From Chloroflexota bacterium (GTDB lineage Bacteria; Chloroflexota; Dehalococcoidia; Lucifugimonadales; JACPCL1), in the NCBI GenBank assembly GCA_016210375.1, contig JACQUH010000230.1:1-8535 (forward strand): 8,535 nucleotides of DNA, given 5' to 3'. How positions within the stretch are numbered: position 1 is the first letter of the stretch; each line of letters begins with the position of its first letter. Positions 5,661-8,535 of this stretch are shown piece by piece. Under the pieces are notes generated by a model that was given only the letters and a program-made list of their open reading frames with translations, did no database searches and was not told the DNA's origin. The position numbers and the translations under genes were made by a program.

Positions 5661-5671
5661 CTCAAATCACC

Positions 5672-5700
5672 GTCCCCCTCTCCGTTGCGGAGAGGGGAAC
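5672..5700. repeat. Right C-rich hairpin of element B
   Basis: The left arm 5672-5684 pairs with 5688-5700 around a TTG loop; the inner 10 bp (CCCCTCTCCG with CGGAGAGGGG) are perfect and one mismatch interrupts the outer 3 bp. It is followed by the CCACAGGGGG block shared with copy A. Confidence 0.8.
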
Positions 5701-5818
5701 CACAGGGGGAGAGGTCGGGTCTCACTGGCAACTTATTTGTTCAATGACCATCAGGGGGCGGTGCCAATGCGAGTCTTGAGATAGTTACTTAGCTTCCCAG
5801 CGGAAAGGAGAGGGAACA

Positions 5819-5895
5819 GTGGCAGCATCTTCTCAGTGCATCCTGGCCCCGGTGGAGGTCCGCGCACGCCCGGGACGCAAGCTGGCCCCCCTGTG
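5819..5895 (+). other. Probable true N-terminus of the next gene in another frame, or a leader ORF
   Basis: A strong ribosome binding site, AAAGGAGAGGG (5804-5814), precedes a GTG at 5819. That frame reads VAASSQCILAPVEVRARPGR and then KLAPL before a TGA (5893-5895). Its third codon positions are GC-rich, like the neighbouring genes. The large downstream frame in the same bases gives low-complexity Gly/Pro-rich residues with poorer GC3 and has no ribosome binding site. The two frames meet at six C's (5886-5891). One extra C there would join them into ...KLAPPVTSRPPLRPWEL.... The cause could be an indel in the strain or assembly, or -1 slippage on the C run. A separate leader peptide is possible but less likely. 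Confidence 0.5.
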
Positions 5896-7866
5896 ACTAG
5901 CCGGCCGCCGTTGCGCCCCTGGGAGCTTCCCCCCGGCGAGCCTGTCCCTTTCTCCGTACCGCACCGCAACCTCCTGTACCCTGGCGAGGCGGTGCTGAGC
6001 CCAGGATGGCAGCCTGCCTTGGGGCTTCCGCTGGCAGGCGAGGCCTTCTTCAGGATCGTGCTCCTTCAGAGCTACGCCGTCGTGCCCCAGGAGCAGGTGC
6101 AGGACTCCCGCATAGCGGTGTGGGTACCGCCCCGTCGCCGGGCGACCAGCGATGCCCAGGCAGCCCGGGAGGAGCGCGTCCTACGCGAGCTGCGGGCGCG
6201 CTACGCCGTGGGTGAGGCGCACCAGGCCGAGGACGAAACCCATCGCCAGCTCTATACCTCGGGCACCCTCCTCACCAGAACCGGGGGCGCCCTCTCTCCC
6301 ACCCTCGTGTTCCAGGGGCCGTCGCCGGAAGGTTGGCTGGCCGCCATCGCCGAGGCGCTGCTCTCGTGGACGTACCCCAGGACGCCCGTAGAGAGCAACC
6401 TCTTTCCCCGGCCCCTGGCCCCGGAGGATCTGCGGCCCCTGTTTCAAGCCCTGGCCCGGGGCGCAGGGACGCCCGAGGCCCGCGCATCCGCGGAGGCCTT
6501 CGGGGCCGGCCTGGGGCTGGTCCTCGGGGCCAGCGGCGATGTGTCGCTGGTGGACGCACCCGTCCTGGAGCTGCTGAGGACGGAGCTGGCTCGTAGAGGC
6601 GGCGACTGGCCCGCCGAGGAGCTTTTCGCCTGGATGGGGCACGTCCACGGCCTGCCCCATCCCCTGGTCAGCCTGCTCCTTCTGCTCCTGCTGAGCGCCA
6701 GCCCGGAGATGGAGCTTCGCCTTCGCCCCAGCCATCACCTCTTGAGGGCCGATGGCCGTCCCTATCAGGGCGTGGCGCTCCTGCCGGAAACGGTCGCCGT
6801 TCTGGACTTCAGTCCTCACCTGCATCGGGAGGCCCTGGGTCTCCGCCAGGCCACGGTCCCCTCCTGGCAGGCTGCCGTCCTGTACTTCTCCCCCCTGGCT
6901 CCCGCCTTAACGGAGACGGACGCCGAGGAGCAAGCACGGGCCACTCTGACCAGTGCCCTGGCCCACCTGAGTGAGGAGGTGCATACCGCAGAGGAAGGCC
7001 TCCGCCGTCTGGCGCAGGCGTTGGGAGAGCCGATGCCCTCTGAGGCAGCCGTTCTGCTGGAAGGTTTGGGCCAGGTCGCAAGCGCCCGCTCCCCTGGCCT
7101 TGCCTTGCAGCGGACTCGGCGCCTCTTCGGCTCACCGGACGGCCTCGCCCGCGCCCTGGCCCGCCTGGACGACCTGAAAAACATAGCCGCCATGGCGGAC
7201 ATCGTGGCGGGCGCGGCACGGTACATCCGGGCTGCCCCCGTGCCCCAGGATATGTCCGCCCTTAACCTGTCCCGGCAATTGATGACATCGGCCTTGACCC
7301 TCAGCGAGCTCGCCTCCGCCGCCTTCTCGCCCCAGGCACTGGAGATGCAAGTCGCCCGCTTCCGCGCCGACTACCAGCAGGCCTACCTCCAGCACCACGC
7401 ACAGTACCACCGGGAGCTCGCGGCCCTCCAGCCGCTGCTGCGCCAGGCCCAGCTCCACGCCCAGGGCCTGGAGCGGATGAACACCCTGGGACACCTTGGA
7501 GGGCCCCTGGGAGCTGAGGCCCTGGGGATCCTGCCCCGCTTGGCCCTGGGCCTATCGCCCTGTAGAGTGCCTGCCAGCAGGCTGGACCTGGAGACCTCGC
7601 CTGTCTGCTCCTCCTGCCACCTCACCCTGGAGCAACAGCTTGCGACCCAGGAGATCAGGGCCCTGTGTAGCCGTATTGAAGCCGCCCTGGCCGAGAAGGG
7701 CCGGGCTTTGAGCCAGTTGCTGGCGGCCCGCATCCTGAGCTCCGGCGCGGACCAGCGCATGGAGCGGCTCATCCAGGTCCTCCAGGTCAGCGACCTCCCC
7801 GCCATGACCAGCGCCCTGAACGATGACCTCCTGCACTTCATCCAGGAGGTCCTCCGCACCCCATGA
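5836..7866 (+). CDS. Unrecognised large protein, possibly a DUF6079/BrxC-like C-terminal region without ATPase
   Basis: The longest reading from GTG 5836 is 676 residues, but the reliable part starts near GTG 5893 (VTSRPPLRPWELPPGEP). No Walker A motif, signal peptide or clear transmembrane segment is seen. Numbered from 5836, there is a charged region EEQVRE-like in helices at 105-135, SWTYPRTPVESNLFPRPL (177-194), and a segment GLPHPLVSLLLLLLLSA followed by ELRL (272-296). A long helical region runs from 360 to 560, with FRADYQQAYLQHHAQYHREL at 509-528. A putative metal site has Cys576, Cys591 and Cys594 (PVCSSC). This order loosely resembles the post-ATPase part of large DUF6079/BrxC-like phage-resistance proteins. 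That is a recollection of pattern, not a search result. The TGA overlaps the pth ATG (ATGA), so the two genes are coupled. High GC3 throughout supports a real gene. Confidence 0.65.
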   Translation: MHPGPGGGPRTPGTQAGPPVTSRPPLRPWELPPGEPVPFSVPHRNLLYPGEAVLSPGWQPALGLPLAGEAFFRIVLLQSYAVVPQEQVQDSRIAVWVPPRRRATSDAQAAREERVLRELRARYAVGEAHQAEDETHRQLYTSGTLLTRTGGALSPTLVFQGPSPEGWLAAIAEALLSWTYPRTPVESNLFPRPLAPEDLRPLFQALARGAGTPEARASAEAFGAGLGLVLGASGDVSLVDAPVLELLRTELARRGGDWPAEELFAWMGHVHGLPHPLVSLLLLLLLSASPEMELRLRPSHHLLRADGRPYQGVALLPETVAVLDFSPHLHREALGLRQATVPSWQAAVLYFSPLAPALTETDAEEQARATLTSALAHLSEEVHTAEEGLRRLAQALGEPMPSEAAVLLEGLGQVASARSPGLALQRTRRLFGSPDGLARALARLDDLKNIAAMADIVAGAARYIRAAPVPQDMSALNLSRQLMTSALTLSELASAAFSPQALEMQVARFRADYQQAYLQHHAQYHRELAALQPLLRQAQLHAQGLERMNTLGHLGGPLGAEALGILPRLALGLSPCRVPASRLDLETSPVCSSCHLTLEQQLATQEIRALCSRIEAALAEKGRALSQLLAARILSSGADQRMERLIQVLQVSDLPAMTSALNDDLLHFIQEVLRTP

Positions 7867-8441
7867 TCATCGTCATAGGCCTGGGAAACCCCGGAAAGGA
7901 GTACGCCGGCACGCGCCACAACGTCGGGTTCTCGTGCATAGACGGCCTCGCGCGCCTGCACCGTGTCGCCCTGAATCAGCGCCGGGCCCACGCCGTCTAT
8001 GGAGAAGGGAGCATTGAAGGCCAGCCGGTGGTGCTGGCGAAGCCCCGCACCTACGTCAACCGCAGCGGCCTGGCTGCCCGGTACCTTCTGGACCGCTACC
8101 GGCAGCCACCTTCTTCCCTTCTCGTGGTGTACGACGACATGGACCTCCCCCTGGGGGAAATCCGTCTGCGGCCCCAGGGCAGCGCTGGCGGCCACAACGG
8201 CCTCAAGTCCATCATCGCCGAGCTGGGCACCCAGGAGTTCCCCCGCCTGCGCATCGGCATCGGCCACCCCCCAGAGAGCGACGCCGTTGACCACGTGCTC
8301 GGCGCCTTCTCTGCGCAAGAACGGGCAGTTGCCCGCAAGACGCTGGACGTGGCGATGGAAGCCGTTGCCTGGGTCGCGGCCAGGGGGCTGGACGCCGCGA
8401 TGAACCGGTTCAACCAGAAGCAGACCCTTGGCAATGAGTAG
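7863..8441 (+). CDS. pth: Peptidyl-tRNA hydrolase
   Basis: This 192-residue enzyme frees tRNA from peptidyl-tRNAs that drop off ribosomes. The family signatures are complete: VIGLGNPGKEYAGTRHNVGF (4-23) with Asn9 and catalytic His19, KPRTYVNRSG (60-69) with Asn66, VVYDDMDLPLG (88-98) with Asp91, and GSAGGHNGLKSI (106-117) with Asn112. Later come FPRLRIGIGHP and DHVLGAF. The length is usual for bacterial Pth. One small difference is Val65 where TFMN/TYMN proteins have Met. The ATG overlaps the TGA of the preceding gene by four bases (ATGA), and its own stop overlaps the next gene's start by eight bases, so the three genes probably form one operon. No independent promoter was sought successfully. 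Confidence 0.97.
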   Translation: MIIVIGLGNPGKEYAGTRHNVGFSCIDGLARLHRVALNQRRAHAVYGEGSIEGQPVVLAKPRTYVNRSGLAARYLLDRYRQPPSSLLVVYDDMDLPLGEIRLRPQGSAGGHNGLKSIIAELGTQEFPRLRIGIGHPPESDAVDHVLGAFSAQERAVARKTLDVAMEAVAWVAARGLDAAMNRFNQKQTLGNE

Positions 8442-8535
8442 CGCTGCCCTTCGCCTCGTAGCCACGGCGGTCCTGGGTGTTTTCCTGCTGGCGTGCGCTC
8501 GCCCCACGCCGGCTTCCCCCACCCCTACCCCACTC
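8434..8535 (+). CDS. Lipoprotein, N-terminal fragment (runs off the window)
   Basis: ATGAGTAG contains both this gene's ATG and the pth stop. The 34 visible residues begin MSSAALRLVATAVLGVFLLA and then Cys21, followed by ARPTPASPTPTPL. This is a clear type II signal peptide: Arg7, a hydrophobic core, the lipobox Leu-Leu-Ala-Cys, and then a Thr/Pro-rich linker typical of exported lipoproteins. The mature protein would be lipid-anchored at Cys21 on the outer face of the cytoplasmic membrane. The functional domain lies beyond the window, so no role can be given. The ribosome binding site is weak, and coupling to pth by the 8-base overlap is likely. Confidence 0.75.
   Translation, partial: MSSAALRLVATAVLGVFLLACARPTPASPTPTPL

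Larger units (their letters stand above)
5518..5792. mobile_element. MITE-like imperfect inverted-repeat element, copy B
   Basis: This 275-bp segment fills most of the gap between ligA and the next gene. Its two halves mirror each other. AACCATCTCA (5518-5527) faces TGAGATAGTT (5777-5786), with 9/10 pairing. CCTGATGGCCAT (5546-5557) faces ATGACCATCAGG (5744-5755), with 11/12 pairing. The C-rich hairpins 5583-5609 and 5672-5700 face each other around a perfect palindrome at 5622-5660. The right half is collinear with 1-152. It encodes no recognisable protein, and no target duplication was identified. It could be a MITE, two back-to-back copies of a REP-like unit, or an element with a structured RNA. 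Confidence 0.65.

Noticed and set aside
153..5671. Composite transposon bounded by the two direct repeat copies
   Set aside because: The interval includes the core gene ligA and no transposase. The repeats more likely inserted separately.
5583..5700. Intrinsic terminators after ligA
   Set aside because: The hairpins are strong but none is followed by a T run on either strand; termination by them cannot be claimed.
7383..8522. 379-residue minus-strand open frame across the unknown gene and pth
   Set aside because: It is antisense to pth, which has all catalytic motifs, and to a GC3-rich coding frame; it is a shadow.
1..8535. CRISPR array, tRNA or rRNA genes
   Set aside because: No regularly spaced short direct repeats, cloverleaf-like segments or rRNA signatures were recognised by eye.

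Overview
The window is GC-rich bacterial DNA carrying NAD-dependent ligase (ligA), peptidyl-tRNA hydrolase (pth), a class III CoA-transferase, three toxin-antitoxin type modules and dispersed palindromic repeats. This mix, the high GC3 and the C-rich/G-rich hairpin repeats suggest a Chloroflexota-like bacterium (possibly Dehalococcoidia or a relative). That assignment is an inference from style, not proof.

Layout. Positions 1-152 hold one copy of a dispersed repeat, which runs into the 3' end of a decayed DUF5615 (PIN-like) toxin gene on the minus strand. The intact DUF433 antitoxin gene lies directly upstream of that toxin (minus, 454-678). Next is a CaiB/BaiF-type CoA-transferase (minus, 807-1928) whose usual catalytic Asp position appears to hold Ala. 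A divergent promoter region with a 9-bp dyad (1956-2002) separates it from two tandem plus-strand MNT-HEPN (MntA-HepT) cassettes (2052-2697 and 2770-3412). Both cassettes have an 11-nt overlap between antitoxin and toxin genes and 120-residue toxins. The two antitoxin genes match at about 88% of bases over their first 165 bp and then diverge sharply. ligA (3472-5502) follows.

The gene-free stretch 5503-5818 is almost filled by a ~275-bp imperfect inverted-repeat element (5518-5792). It is centred on a perfect 18-bp-stem hairpin, and its right half is collinear with the repeat at 1-152. After it comes a large unrecognised gene (5836-7866), possibly the C-terminal part of a DUF6079/BrxC-like large phage-resistance protein without its ATPase domain. 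Its best ribosome binding site serves a different reading frame across a run of six C's, so a frameshift near the N-terminus is likely. Its stop overlaps the start of pth (7863-8441), and pth in turn overlaps a lipoprotein gene that leaves the window (8434 onward).

How the parts fit. The housekeeping genes ligA and pth are interspersed with accessory TA and defence-like genes and with repeats. The octamer GCTATACT occurs once upstream of each of the four transcription units between 1928 and 3472, which suggests a shared sigma-70-type -10 element. The unknown gene, pth and the lipoprotein gene overlap or abut and probably form one operon.
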